A DNA stretch of 64,000 nucleotides from Azospirillum sp. B21 (lineage in GTDB: Bacteria; Pseudomonadota; Alphaproteobacteria; Azospirillales; Azospirillaceae), in contig NZ_VTTO01000002.1 in the NCBI RefSeq assembly GCF_008364825.1, forward strand, positions 372,001-436,000, in the 5' to 3' direction. The position numbers and the translations under genes were made by a program. The notes beneath the pieces are model-generated. The model was given only the letters and a program-made list of their open reading frames with translations, had not been told where the DNA came from and searched no databases. The number at the start of each line of letters is the position of its first letter. Position 1 is the first letter of the stretch. Positions 8,090 to 15,399 of the stretch are shown here, piece by piece.

Positions 8090-8806
8090 TTACAGACGGC
8101 CGAAGGCGGCCTGTCCGCCCTGCCGTTCCAGCGCGGAGGCGAGGTTGGGATAGGGATCGTCGGGATTGAAGGTCCAGGGATAGACGCCCTTCGGTCCCTC
8201 CGATTCCGGGCGGGCGAGGATGGCGGCGACGGCGCGCGGATCGGGCGCGCTGCGCTCACGCAAGGCGCCGGGGATGTCGTCGTCCAGGTCGGGGACGATG
8301 ACGGCAGGAACGTCCTCGAAGGGGGGCGGCTGGGGGGTGGCGGAGTCGGCGGGTTGCCGGGTTCCCGATTGCCGGGCCGGCCGCTGTGCCGGCCGCTGGA
8401 CCGATTGGTCTCCGAGCCCGTCGAGGAGGCCGAGCCGGTCGGCCAGCCAGCGCACGGTCGACGGATCGCCGGAGGAGACCAGCCGCTCGATCTGCTCGAC
8501 AACCAGACTGCGCAGCGAGGAGAGGCGCAGCTCGGCTTCCCGTTTCAGCGCCTGCCGTTCCCACCAGACCCTGTGACGGAAATCCTTGGACCCGTAATAG
8601 GCCCGCCACAGGGTGGTGCGGCTGCATCCCATGGCGCGGGCCACATAGAGAAAGCTGCTGCCGCGCGCCAGCATGCCGGCGGCCATGATCCATTGTTCCT
8701 CATGGAATTGCGATCCGGGAACCAGCGAGCCGTCGGCGGGCACTGGCGGCTCCTCCGCCCAGCAGGGGAAATGGTCGTTTGCAAGGGTACGGCTGTCGAG
8801 GGGCAT
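8090..8806 (-). CDS. Uncharacterised protein with helix-turn-helix region
   Basis: I do not recognise the family. About residues 45-75 contain a plausible helix-turn-helix (MAAGMLARGSSFLYVARAMG followed by CSRTTLWRAYYG), reminiscent of phage terminase small subunits or transposase HTH regions. A basic helical region (WWERQALKREAELRLSSLRS) and a Leu-rich stretch follow. The C-terminal half is Pro/Arg/Gln-rich. ATG 8806 has GGAG upstream; an in-frame start at 8887 would add 27 residues. An iteron lies just past its 3' end, and the gene sits on the origin side of the window, so a role in replicon maintenance is possible but unproven. Confidence 0.5.
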   Translation of the reverse strand: MPLDSRTLANDHFPCWAEEPPVPADGSLVPGSQFHEEQWIMAAGMLARGSSFLYVARAMGCSRTTLWRAYYGSKDFRHRVWWERQALKREAELRLSSLRSLVVEQIERLVSSGDPSTVRWLADRLGLLDGLGDQSVQRPAQRPARQSGTRQPADSATPQPPPFEDVPAVIVPDLDDDIPGALRERSAPDPRAVAAILARPESEGPKGVYPWTFNPDDPYPNLASALERQGGQAAFGRL

Positions 8807-8935
8807 GGCTTCGCTCCGCAAAGGGATGGTGGAACCGGGCGCGGAGATGGTATAGGATAAATATCCTCTAATGGGGATTTTATGCAAAATCCGCGGCGCG
8901 CAACGCGCCTTCGGCCTCTCCCGAGAGGGAAGACC

Positions 8936-9817
8936 TCAATCCGTTGAAAACGCCATCAACTCCGCGATGCAGTCGGCGACGATGCGAGATGGACGACGGT
9001 TCGGTGGCAGAAGGAGCAGAGTGCGCGATCGAATTTCCGGTTCGAACACGCAGGCTACCAGGCCTCGCCCGAGATAGGGTTCGGCAGTCAGCGGACTGAC
9101 CAGACCGCACCCGATGCCAGCCTGCACCATTGCACATATGGTCGTCGAGTAGGGCGTCTCCAGCACGATTTTCGGCATCACGCCATGGGCGGCCAGCACC
9201 CCATCCAGCCGGCGGCGCGCGGTGTCCTCGGGAGCGAGGGCGATGAAGGGCGTGCCTTGAAGATCTGCGGGGTGGAGAACGTCGCGCTGCGCCAGCGGGT
9301 GATTGGCTGGAACGGCAATCACCAAACGCTGCCGCATGAAAAGCGTCGCATCCACCCCCGTCACATCGATTTCGTCAGCGGCCAGTCCAACATCGAATTG
9401 GCCGGAGGCGATCAGATCCTTCACCACCGACGACATGCGCGCTTGCACTGTGATCGACACGTCGGGATGCCGCAATTGGAAGGCGCGCAATGCTTTTGGC
9501 AGGATGGTGGTGCTGACTGCCGAATGGCATGCGACCCGGATTTCGCCTGAGCCGAAGTCACGGATGCGGGCGGCGGCAGCGCGCAGATGGATCAAGCCCG
9601 CAAAGGACGAGGCTACTTCCTGGAAGAACAGCCGCGCCTCCTCCGTCGGGAGCATGCGCCCTTTGGCGCGATGGAACAGCGAAAAGCCAATTTCCCGTTC
9701 CAACTCCTGGATTGCCTTACTGACGGCGGGTTGCGAAATGCGCAGCACCTCGGCCGCGCGCGATGCAGTGCCGTTGGTCATAACTGCATGGAACACCTCA
9801 ACCTGCCGCAGGTTCAT
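8936..9817 (-). CDS. LysR-family transcriptional regulator
   Basis: The 293-residue protein has an N-terminal winged HTH (MNLRQVEVFHAVMTNGTASR, then AAEVLRISQPAVSKAIQELE) and a periplasmic-binding-like effector domain from about residue 90 to 290. It is transcribed divergently from a cystathionine beta-lyase-like gene 105 bases away, the usual LysR target geometry. Its target is therefore inferred to be that gene and itself, with a sulfur amino acid or related compound as effector. Base composition is slightly lower in GC than its neighbours. Confidence 0.85.
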   Translation of the reverse strand: MNLRQVEVFHAVMTNGTASRAAEVLRISQPAVSKAIQELEREIGFSLFHRAKGRMLPTEEARLFFQEVASSFAGLIHLRAAAARIRDFGSGEIRVACHSAVSTTILPKALRAFQLRHPDVSITVQARMSSVVKDLIASGQFDVGLAADEIDVTGVDATLFMRQRLVIAVPANHPLAQRDVLHPADLQGTPFIALAPEDTARRRLDGVLAAHGVMPKIVLETPYSTTICAMVQAGIGCGLVSPLTAEPYLGRGLVACVFEPEIRSRTLLLLPPNRRPSRIVADCIAELMAFSTD

Positions 9818-9822
9818 GATGG

Positions 9823-9842
9823 TCTCCCTATAACCTGGGAGA
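9823..9842. promoter_or_regulatory. Inverted repeat in LysR/metC-like divergent promoter
   Basis: TCTCCC (9823-9828) and GGGAGA (9837-9842) flank TATAACCT in the 105-base divergent region. Position and symmetry fit a LysR-type or other operator. It lies immediately upstream of the regulator's start codon, which would suit autoregulation. Confidence 0.4.
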
Positions 9843-9922
9843 ATAGACTAGCTTGAAATCGATATTGGACGAAATAGGGCTGGAGGCGTCATATCGGGGG
9901 CGTCAGTCAAAGGACGCCCCCC

Positions 9923-11110
9923 ATGAAAGATCTCACCCAATGCGTGGTGAATCCTCCGGTTGCCGCCGAAGGATTCGACAGCCTCAGCGTGCCCGTTTAT
10001 CGTGGATCGACAATCCTATTCGCCAATGCCGAAGGTTACGCGAAACGTGGCGAACGCGGGCACACCGGATATACATACGGTCTTTACGGCACCCCAACGA
10101 CCCGGACGCTGGAGTCCAAGCTAACGGCTCTTGAAAACGGCGCCTGGACTTTCCTTCTGCCGTCAGGACAGGCAGCCAATAGCTTTGCCGTTCTGCCCTT
10201 CCTGCAGGCGGGTGACAGGGTGTTGATCGCCGACACCTCCTATCCACCGATGCGCGACTTCGCCAACCACGATCTGGTCAGATTCGGCATCGAGGTCGAC
10301 TATTACGACCCGACCTCCGTCGCTGACCTGGAACGGCGGATCGACGGACGCACCAAGGTCGTCTGGTGCGAATCCCCCGGCTCCACCACCATGGAGGTCC
10401 AGGATCTGCCGGCCATCGCGGCGGTGGCGCACCGTCATGGCGCCCTGGTCGGCTGCGACAACAGCTGGGCCACCCCGCTGAACTTCAAGCCTCTGGACCA
10501 TGGCGCCGATCTGGTGACCGAAGCGCTGACGAAGTACGTCAGTGGCCATTCCGATCTGCTCATGGGGTCGCTCACCGTGCGCAACGAGGCCCTGATCACG
10601 CCAATCCGCAGCGCTCTCGGCCGCTACGGGATCGGTGTTTCGCCCGATGACGCCTCGCTGGTGCTGCGGGGCATGGAGACACTGGGCGTGCGGATGCGGC
10701 AGGCGTCAGACGGGGCGATGGCGCTGGTCGAACGGCTGGCTGGCCATCCGCTGGTGAAGGAGGTTCTGTATCCGGCACTCCCCGGATCTCCCAGCCATGC
10801 GGTGTGGAAGCGCGACTTCCTCGGGGCCAGTGGCGTCTTCAGCGTCGTGTTCACGCCCGCGGCGACGCCGCATGTCCAGCATGCCCTCGACGTGTTGCGC
10901 ACCTTCGCCATCGGCGCCTCCTGGGGCGGAACCCGCAGCCTGATGGCGCCGATGCCGGTCAAGCGCAACCGCACCGCCCGCCCCTGGGCCGGTGAGGACC
11001 TGATCCTGCGCATCAGCGTCGGTCTGGAGGATCCGTCCGACCTTCAGGACGATCTTACCGCCTTCCTCGACGACCTCGCCGCACGGACGGCCAAGGCGCC
11101 GACCGCCTGA
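9923..11110 (+). CDS. metC: Cys/Met metabolism PLP-dependent enzyme (cystathionine beta-lyase-like)
   Basis: The 395-residue protein has the gamma-family PLP fold. YTYGLYGTPTTRTLESKL near residue 50 matches the N-terminal tetramer-contact motif and LLPSGQAANSF the cofactor-phosphate loop. CESPGSTTMEVQD is the substrate-loop region, CDNSWATP holds the Asp that contacts the PLP ring nitrogen, and EALTKYVSGHSD contains the Schiff-base Lys. Cystathionine beta-lyase makes homocysteine, pyruvate and ammonia; family members with the same motifs act on related sulfur compounds, so the exact substrate is not certain. AAAGGA precedes the ATG by 8 bases. Divergent LysR regulator upstream. Confidence 0.8.
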   Translation: MKDLTQCVVNPPVAAEGFDSLSVPVYRGSTILFANAEGYAKRGERGHTGYTYGLYGTPTTRTLESKLTALENGAWTFLLPSGQAANSFAVLPFLQAGDRVLIADTSYPPMRDFANHDLVRFGIEVDYYDPTSVADLERRIDGRTKVVWCESPGSTTMEVQDLPAIAAVAHRHGALVGCDNSWATPLNFKPLDHGADLVTEALTKYVSGHSDLLMGSLTVRNEALITPIRSALGRYGIGVSPDDASLVLRGMETLGVRMRQASDGAMALVERLAGHPLVKEVLYPALPGSPSHAVWKRDFLGASGVFSVVFTPAATPHVQHALDVLRTFAIGASWGGTRSLMAPMPVKRNRTARPWAGEDLILRISVGLEDPSDLQDDLTAFLDDLAARTAKAPTA

Positions 11111-11189
11111 CGGCGGCGGACGCAAACACACCCCGCCGACAACGGCACGAAACCAACAAGCAAGACGACGAACAGGAGTTTGATGCAGG

Positions 11190-11310
11190 CCAAACATCGT
11201 TCTACAGCATCGTGCGTTTAATATGAAACGCACGATGCTGTAGCTTTATGTTTGGCGATCGGATTCACGCTCCAAATCGATTCCGATTTTACGCGATCCG
11301 ATCTAGCTGG
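11190..11310. repeat. Alphaproteobacterial intergenic palindromic repeat element / terminator
   Basis: An 18-bp perfect stem (11202-11219 with 11226-11243) has a 6-base loop, and is framed by an outer pair CCAAACAT (11190-11197) and ATGTTTGG (11248-11255). The following 50 bases contain GCGATCGGATTCACGC and GATCCGATCTAG. The stem bearing CATCGTGCG/CGCACGATG followed by such a tail resembles intergenic mosaic elements known from rhizobia and Methylobacterium. It lies after the metC-like gene and may end its transcript. The remaining bases to the rep gene show no gene. Confidence 0.55.
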
Positions 11311-11414
11311 GCGCGCGCCTCCACGGTCATGGTGCAGCTGGGTGTTCATCGGCTCGGAAACGCGGGCTCGGAAACGGGACCGCCATATTGAGCAATGTAG
11401 CCCCCAAAGCCCCC

Positions 11415-11433
11415 ATCCTTACGTCTCGGGGGA
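11415..11433 (+). repeat. Iteron overlapping the 3' end of rep
   Basis: ATCCTTACGTCTCGGGGGA matches the iteron consensus ATCCTTAC-N4-TGGGGGC with two mismatches. It overlaps the last codons and the stop codon of rep, so iterons bracket the initiator gene on both sides. Confidence 0.6.
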
Positions 11434-12807
11434 GGCCGCCTTCGCCACCTTCGCCTTTCGCGCCGCCACCTCGAAGGCCACGTCCTCGATCATCCCGGCG
11501 GTCAGCGAGGACAAGGCCGACTTCAGGCTCGGCCAGTGGTTCATGCGGGCGGTGTCGGCGACGGCGGCGTTCCTGGCCTTCAGGACGAGGCGGCGGCCGC
11601 CCTGGGGGGCTTCCTCCACCCGGTCCGGCTCCAGTTCGGCCAGCAGCGGGGCGGGGACCTTGCCTTTCAGGGCGTGCAGGACGGCGGCCCACAGGGCGGT
11701 CACGTCGTCGGCGTCGGGCAGCGGGCCGAGGTCGGCGAGGCCGGCCTCCACCGGATCGGCGGGGGCGACGGTGTCGACCTTGCCGATGCGCCGGGCGCGG
11801 CGGCCGGCGCTGTGGCGTTCGCGCTCCAGATAGGTCTCGGCCGCCTCCTCCTCGTCCTTGGCGTTGAAATCGAGGGTCACCGCCTCGATCTTGCGGCCTT
11901 TCCGCTTCATCTTGTCTTCGGGCATGCTGACGCGGAAGGGGGCGAGCTGGTTCACCTCGGAGATGGCGCGGTCGATGGTGCGGGTGCGCAGGATGCCAAA
12001 ATCCTTGTAAGCGCCCTCCGGGACGTTCATCAGCTTGCGCAGCGTGTCGATGTCCAGTTCCAGCGACGGATAATCCATCTGGTAGCGCTGCATGCCGATC
12101 TCGTACAGCTTCAACGCGTAGGTGCTGGTGACCTTGACCATCGCCGGGCCGGACAGCTTGGCCCACAGCTGGGACGAGCGCTGGATTTCCAGGAAGGCGT
12201 CGGTGAACTGGAAATGGATGTCGGCGGCGTCGCTGTCCTCCTCCTCCTCCGGCCGGACATAGCTGGAGAGGATGCGCAGTTCGGCGCGCGACCGTCGGCC
12301 ACGGAAGGGGCCGATGACCACCAGGCTGGAGTCGAAGATTTCCTTCAGCGCGTCGAAGATGCGCTCGTTGCCCTTGTGGTTGCCGCGCACCACGCGCTTG
12401 GGCAGGCGGTAGAGCTTGTTGGCGAAGTTCTGGCTGCCGGCCAGATGGATCATGAAATTCAGCATCTTCTGCGCCGGCAGCGACAGGCGCGTGCCGTTGG
12501 CGGGATAGCTGTAGACCGCCTCCGCCGCCTTGATCAGATGCTTGTAGCCGTCGCGCTCGAAGGTGGCGCTGGCGACGCGGGCGGTCAGCCCGGCGACCGG
12601 GGCCGCGGATTCGGCGGCAACAGACGGCAGGGTGGCGGTGGCGCCGTCGCCGTCGATCACCGCACCGCCGGCCAGATCCTCCGGCCCCAGCACCACAAGG
12701 CCGGGGGCGGCCTTTGCGGAACCGGCCGTGACGGGCACAGCCACGTCCGACGGGACGGACTCCTCCGCCACCGCACCGCGCGCCTTCCTGCGCCCCGTCC
12801 CCGCCAT
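11419..12807 (-). CDS. Replication initiator protein, Rep_3/RepB-like
   Basis: The 462-residue protein carries, at about residues 90-330, the two winged-helix domains of iteron-binding initiators. Telling segments are LSLPAQKMLNFMIHLA, WAKLSGPAMVKVTSTYALKLYEI, QMDYPSLELDIDTLRKLM and ILRTRTIDRAISEVN; the last two are typical Rep_3 motifs. The N-terminal 85 residues are low-complexity. The C-terminal 120 residues are an extra domain not found in short Rep_3 proteins; the stretch LWAAVLHALKGKVPAPLLAE is faintly like the DnaA N-terminal domain, a weak inference. An iteron array and an inverted half-iteron operator lie upstream, so it should bind there, start replication and repress itself. Confidence 0.82.
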   Translation of the reverse strand: MAGTGRRKARGAVAEESVPSDVAVPVTAGSAKAAPGLVVLGPEDLAGGAVIDGDGATATLPSVAAESAAPVAGLTARVASATFERDGYKHLIKAAEAVYSYPANGTRLSLPAQKMLNFMIHLAGSQNFANKLYRLPKRVVRGNHKGNERIFDALKEIFDSSLVVIGPFRGRRSRAELRILSSYVRPEEEEDSDAADIHFQFTDAFLEIQRSSQLWAKLSGPAMVKVTSTYALKLYEIGMQRYQMDYPSLELDIDTLRKLMNVPEGAYKDFGILRTRTIDRAISEVNQLAPFRVSMPEDKMKRKGRKIEAVTLDFNAKDEEEAAETYLERERHSAGRRARRIGKVDTVAPADPVEAGLADLGPLPDADDVTALWAAVLHALKGKVPAPLLAELEPDRVEEAPQGGRRLVLKARNAAVADTARMNHWPSLKSALSSLTAGMIEDVAFEVAARKAKVAKAASPET

Positions 12808-12843
12808 CGCAACCCTCCGCCAGAATCGCGTGAGGCTAAATCA

Positions 12844-12870
12844 ATCCTTACCCCAAAAACAAGTAAGGAA
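12844..12870. promoter_or_regulatory. Rep autoregulatory operator (inverted half-iterons)
   Basis: ATCCTTAC (12844-12851) and GTAAGGAA (12863-12870) are half-iterons in inverted orientation, 37 bases before the rep start codon. In iteron plasmids, Rep dimers repress rep through inverted half-iterons while monomers bind direct iterons. The same logic is inferred here. Confidence 0.65.
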
Positions 12871-12895
12871 AGGGTCGCGCCGCAGAATCCTGATC

Positions 12896-13475
12896 ATCCT
12901 TACATCCTGGGGGCGGAACCCTTACGCCCCGGGGGGTGTGCGACTCGCCCCCACCCGGTAAGGCTGTTTCCCCCACCCTGTAAGGAAGATTCGCTGCGAC
13001 TCGCGGACTCCTCTGGCTTTTCCCGCCGACGAATCCTCTTAAAAGGGAAAGGGAGTCGCAAACGCCTGCTAAGTGTCGGATCCGGCAACGCTTCCCAAGT
13101 GCGAATCTCACCCGAAGTCCCCCTCCGGCATCCTTACATCACCCGAATCGGCCCGACTCGATTCCGGAAAGCGTTCAGATGGAGCGTACTCTATCCTTAC
13201 TCCCTGGGGGCGTTCGGCCATTTTTGCTGTCCGGTGGTCTATGGACCAGCGCCATCCTTACGGCTTGGGGGCACTCACGGCCAGATCCAGGCCCCCAAGA
13301 GGTAAGGATCTGCAGATTCTGGAGATCTGCGGGATCTGTCCAAGAGACATGTAAGGATCCACAAGGGCTTGAGAGCCCCCAGGATGTAAGGAAGCCCGCC
13401 CCCCAAGCCGTAAGGATCGGGAGACGGGCCGGTCGGTCACGGGTGGCCGGGATCCAGCCCCCATGCGGTAAGGAT
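12896..13475. repeat. Origin of replication: array of ten 19-bp iterons
   Basis: The consensus is ATCCTTAC-N4-TGGGGGC. Forward copies start at 12896, 12918 (degenerate), 13193 and 13254. Reverse copies start at 12947, 12969, 13291, 13375, 13398 (one extra C) and 13457. Half copies lie at 13130 and 13351. The copies form two convergent groups, 12896-12987 and 13193-13475, in which forward sites face reverse ones. The region between them (12988-13192) holds no gene. I see no clear DnaA box. Position next to rep and the AT-rich stretch on the far side make this the replication origin. Confidence 0.85.
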
Positions 13476-13483
13476 AGAGAACG

Positions 13484-13517
13484 GAGTTAATGATAAATAA
13501 CTGATGTGAAATGATTT
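13484..13517. other. AT-rich stretch, candidate DNA-unwinding element
   Basis: About 34 bases containing TTAATGATAAATAACTGATG and AAATGATTTT are strikingly AT-rich for this high-GC replicon. They directly follow the last iteron. This is the expected place for strand opening by the initiator. It also contains the region just downstream of the tauE-like gene's stop codon. Confidence 0.5.
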
Positions 13518-13521
13518 TCTC

Positions 13522-14274
13522 TCAGTGGACGGCCAGCAGGAACAGCCCCTGACCCAGATAGACGCTGGCGGTGCCCATCACCAGATAGCGGCTCCACAGG
13601 CGGAATTGCGCGTCGCTCATGCGGTCCAGCACGCGGCGGGAGAGATTCGTGCCGAGCAGCGCCATCACGACCGACATCAGGATCACCGTCGATTCCACCG
13701 TTCCATCCACGCCGCCGGCGACCAGCGGAGCGAAGTAAGCGATCTTCACAAGATGGCCGACCGACTGAATCGCGGCCTTGGTGGCGACCACGCTCTGGCG
13801 GGTCATGGCGCTGCGGATGAAGAAGACGTCCAGCAGCGGGCCGGAGATGCCGGCGACCAACTGCACCCCCATGCACAGGAAGCCGCCGACGAGGCCATGC
13901 AGCGGCTTCTGGGCATCCAGCGCCCAGCGCGCGGGCACCGCCAGCGCAAGGAAGGGCGTCAGCCCCAGAATCAGCAGCGACACCGCCCGGTCGGGAATGG
14001 CACCGGCCAGGGCGAACAGCAACCCGGCCCCGGATCCGCCCAGCGCGAAGCGCAGGATGACCGGCCAGACCACATGATGCCGCCACAGCCATGCCCGCCA
14101 GCCGTTGGAGGCGAACTGGGTCACGCCATGCAGCAGCATCGCCGACGGAACCGGCAGCAGGATCAGCAGCAGGCCCATCAACACCATGCCGCCGGCCATG
14201 CCGAACAGGCCCGACAGAAACGAGGTCACGAGAACGGTAAGGCCAAGCCCCACCATCAGCGGAAGCGTCAGCAT
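13522..14274 (-). CDS. TauE/SafE family sulfite exporter-like permease
   Basis: The 250-residue protein has seven to eight hydrophobic segments. The TauE/SafE signature is near the N-terminus (LSGLFGMAGGMVLMGLLLIL) and the internal repeat is near residue 128 (LHGLVGGFLCMGVQLVAGISG). The family exports small organic anions such as sulfoacetate, or sulfite. No sulfur-metabolism gene is adjacent, apart from the metC-like gene 2.4 kb away, so the substrate is unknown. It converges on the origin region. Confidence 0.75.
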   Translation of the reverse strand: MLTLPLMVGLGLTVLVTSFLSGLFGMAGGMVLMGLLLILLPVPSAMLLHGVTQFASNGWRAWLWRHHVVWPVILRFALGGSGAGLLFALAGAIPDRAVSLLILGLTPFLALAVPARWALDAQKPLHGLVGGFLCMGVQLVAGISGPLLDVFFIRSAMTRQSVVATKAAIQSVGHLVKIAYFAPLVAGGVDGTVESTVILMSVVMALLGTNLSRRVLDRMSDAQFRLWSRYLVMGTASVYLGQGLFLLAVH

Positions 14275-14392
14275 GAATCAGCCCAAATGTCGGAGATCAG
14301 GCTGAAAATCTCGCATGCGCGCGGTTGCACGGCAAACGGCATTGTTCGATGCTCAGCCCCAGGAAAAGTTGGGGTCAAGTAAGGATGGACCG

Positions 14393-15268
14393 ATGCGCCG
14401 TCTCCCCTCGTTGAACGGCCTGCGCGCGTTCGAGGCGGCGGCCCGCCATGGCAGCTTCACCGCCGCTGCGGCGGAACTGCACGTCTCGCAGGCCGCCGTC
14501 AGCCGGATGGTCAAGCTGCTGGAGGAGCGGCTGGGCTTTCCCTTGTTCGACCGCCGGGCCAACGCGCTGGTGCTGACCGAGCGCGGCCGGGCGCTTCAGC
14601 CGGCGCTGACCGAGGCGTTCGACGGCATCGCCCGGCGGGTGGAGCAGGTATCTTCGATGCGGGCCGGGCCGGTGCTGACGGTGGGCATGGGGGCGACGGT
14701 GGCGGTGCGCTGGCTGATTCCGCGTCTGTCCGGCTTCCACATCAGTCACCCGGAGATCGAGGTGCGGATCGCCACCGGCGGGGCAGGCGCGCCGATGAAC
14801 GACGACTGGACCTGCGCCGTCCTGCTGGGCGACGGCCAATGGCCGGGCTATGAGGCGGAGCGGCTGTTCTCCTCCAGCCTGCAGCCGGTCTGTGCGCCGC
14901 GGCTGGCGGCGAAGCTGCGCAAGCCGGCGGATCTGGCCGGCGCCACCCTGCTGCACGTCTCCCATTGGGCGGAGGACTGGCCGCGCTGGCTCGCCGCCGC
15001 CGGGGTGGCGGAGGTGTCTTCGAAGGGGCTGTCCTTCGGCAGCTATGCCATGACCCTGCAGGCGGCCATCGACGGCGTCGGGGTGGCGCTGGCGCCGCGG
15101 CTCTACATCCTGGACGACATCGCCGCCGGGCGCCTTGCCACGCCGTTCGGGCTGGCGGTGCCGATGGTCCATGCCTGGTATCTGGTCCATCGCGCCTCCC
15201 GCCGGGAGGATGCCGGTTTCGCGCCCTTTCGTGACTGGCTCTATGCGCTGTGTGCCGAGGTGGAGTGA
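14393..15268 (+). CDS. LysR-family regulator, GcvA-like
   Basis: The 291-residue protein opens MRRLPSLNGLRAFEAAARHG, with HTH SFTAAAAELHVSQAAVSRMV and LEERLGFPLFDR. This N-terminal pattern is that of the GcvA/AmpR branch of LysR. The effector domain contains RWLIPRLSGFHISHPEIEVR. AAGGA 7 bases upstream supports ATG 14393 over 14315. The MFS gene follows on the same strand about 130 bases later, so it is a probable target. Effector unknown. Confidence 0.85.
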   Translation: MRRLPSLNGLRAFEAAARHGSFTAAAAELHVSQAAVSRMVKLLEERLGFPLFDRRANALVLTERGRALQPALTEAFDGIARRVEQVSSMRAGPVLTVGMGATVAVRWLIPRLSGFHISHPEIEVRIATGGAGAPMNDDWTCAVLLGDGQWPGYEAERLFSSSLQPVCAPRLAAKLRKPADLAGATLLHVSHWAEDWPRWLAAAGVAEVSSKGLSFGSYAMTLQAAIDGVGVALAPRLYILDDIAAGRLATPFGLAVPMVHAWYLVHRASRREDAGFAPFRDWLYALCAEVE

Positions 15269-15399
15269 GCCCCCTTTGTCCTTTTGGCGCATGGCCGGGC
15301 GGCACAATTCACCGATGCGTCGCCTGCGGGTGCCGACATAGGGTGGCTGCTGTTTTCCCGTGTCCATTCCCGGCAGTCATGACCCTACAGGACCGCGCG

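Noticed and set aside
12896..13475. Possible CRISPR array
   Set aside because: The repeats are short, occur in both orientations, have irregular spacing and lie beside a rep gene; they are iterons.
14379..14386. GTAAGGAT half-iteron before the LysR gene
   Set aside because: It lacks the G/C arm, and an 8-base match is expected by chance once or twice in 64 kb; part of it serves as the Shine-Dalgarno.
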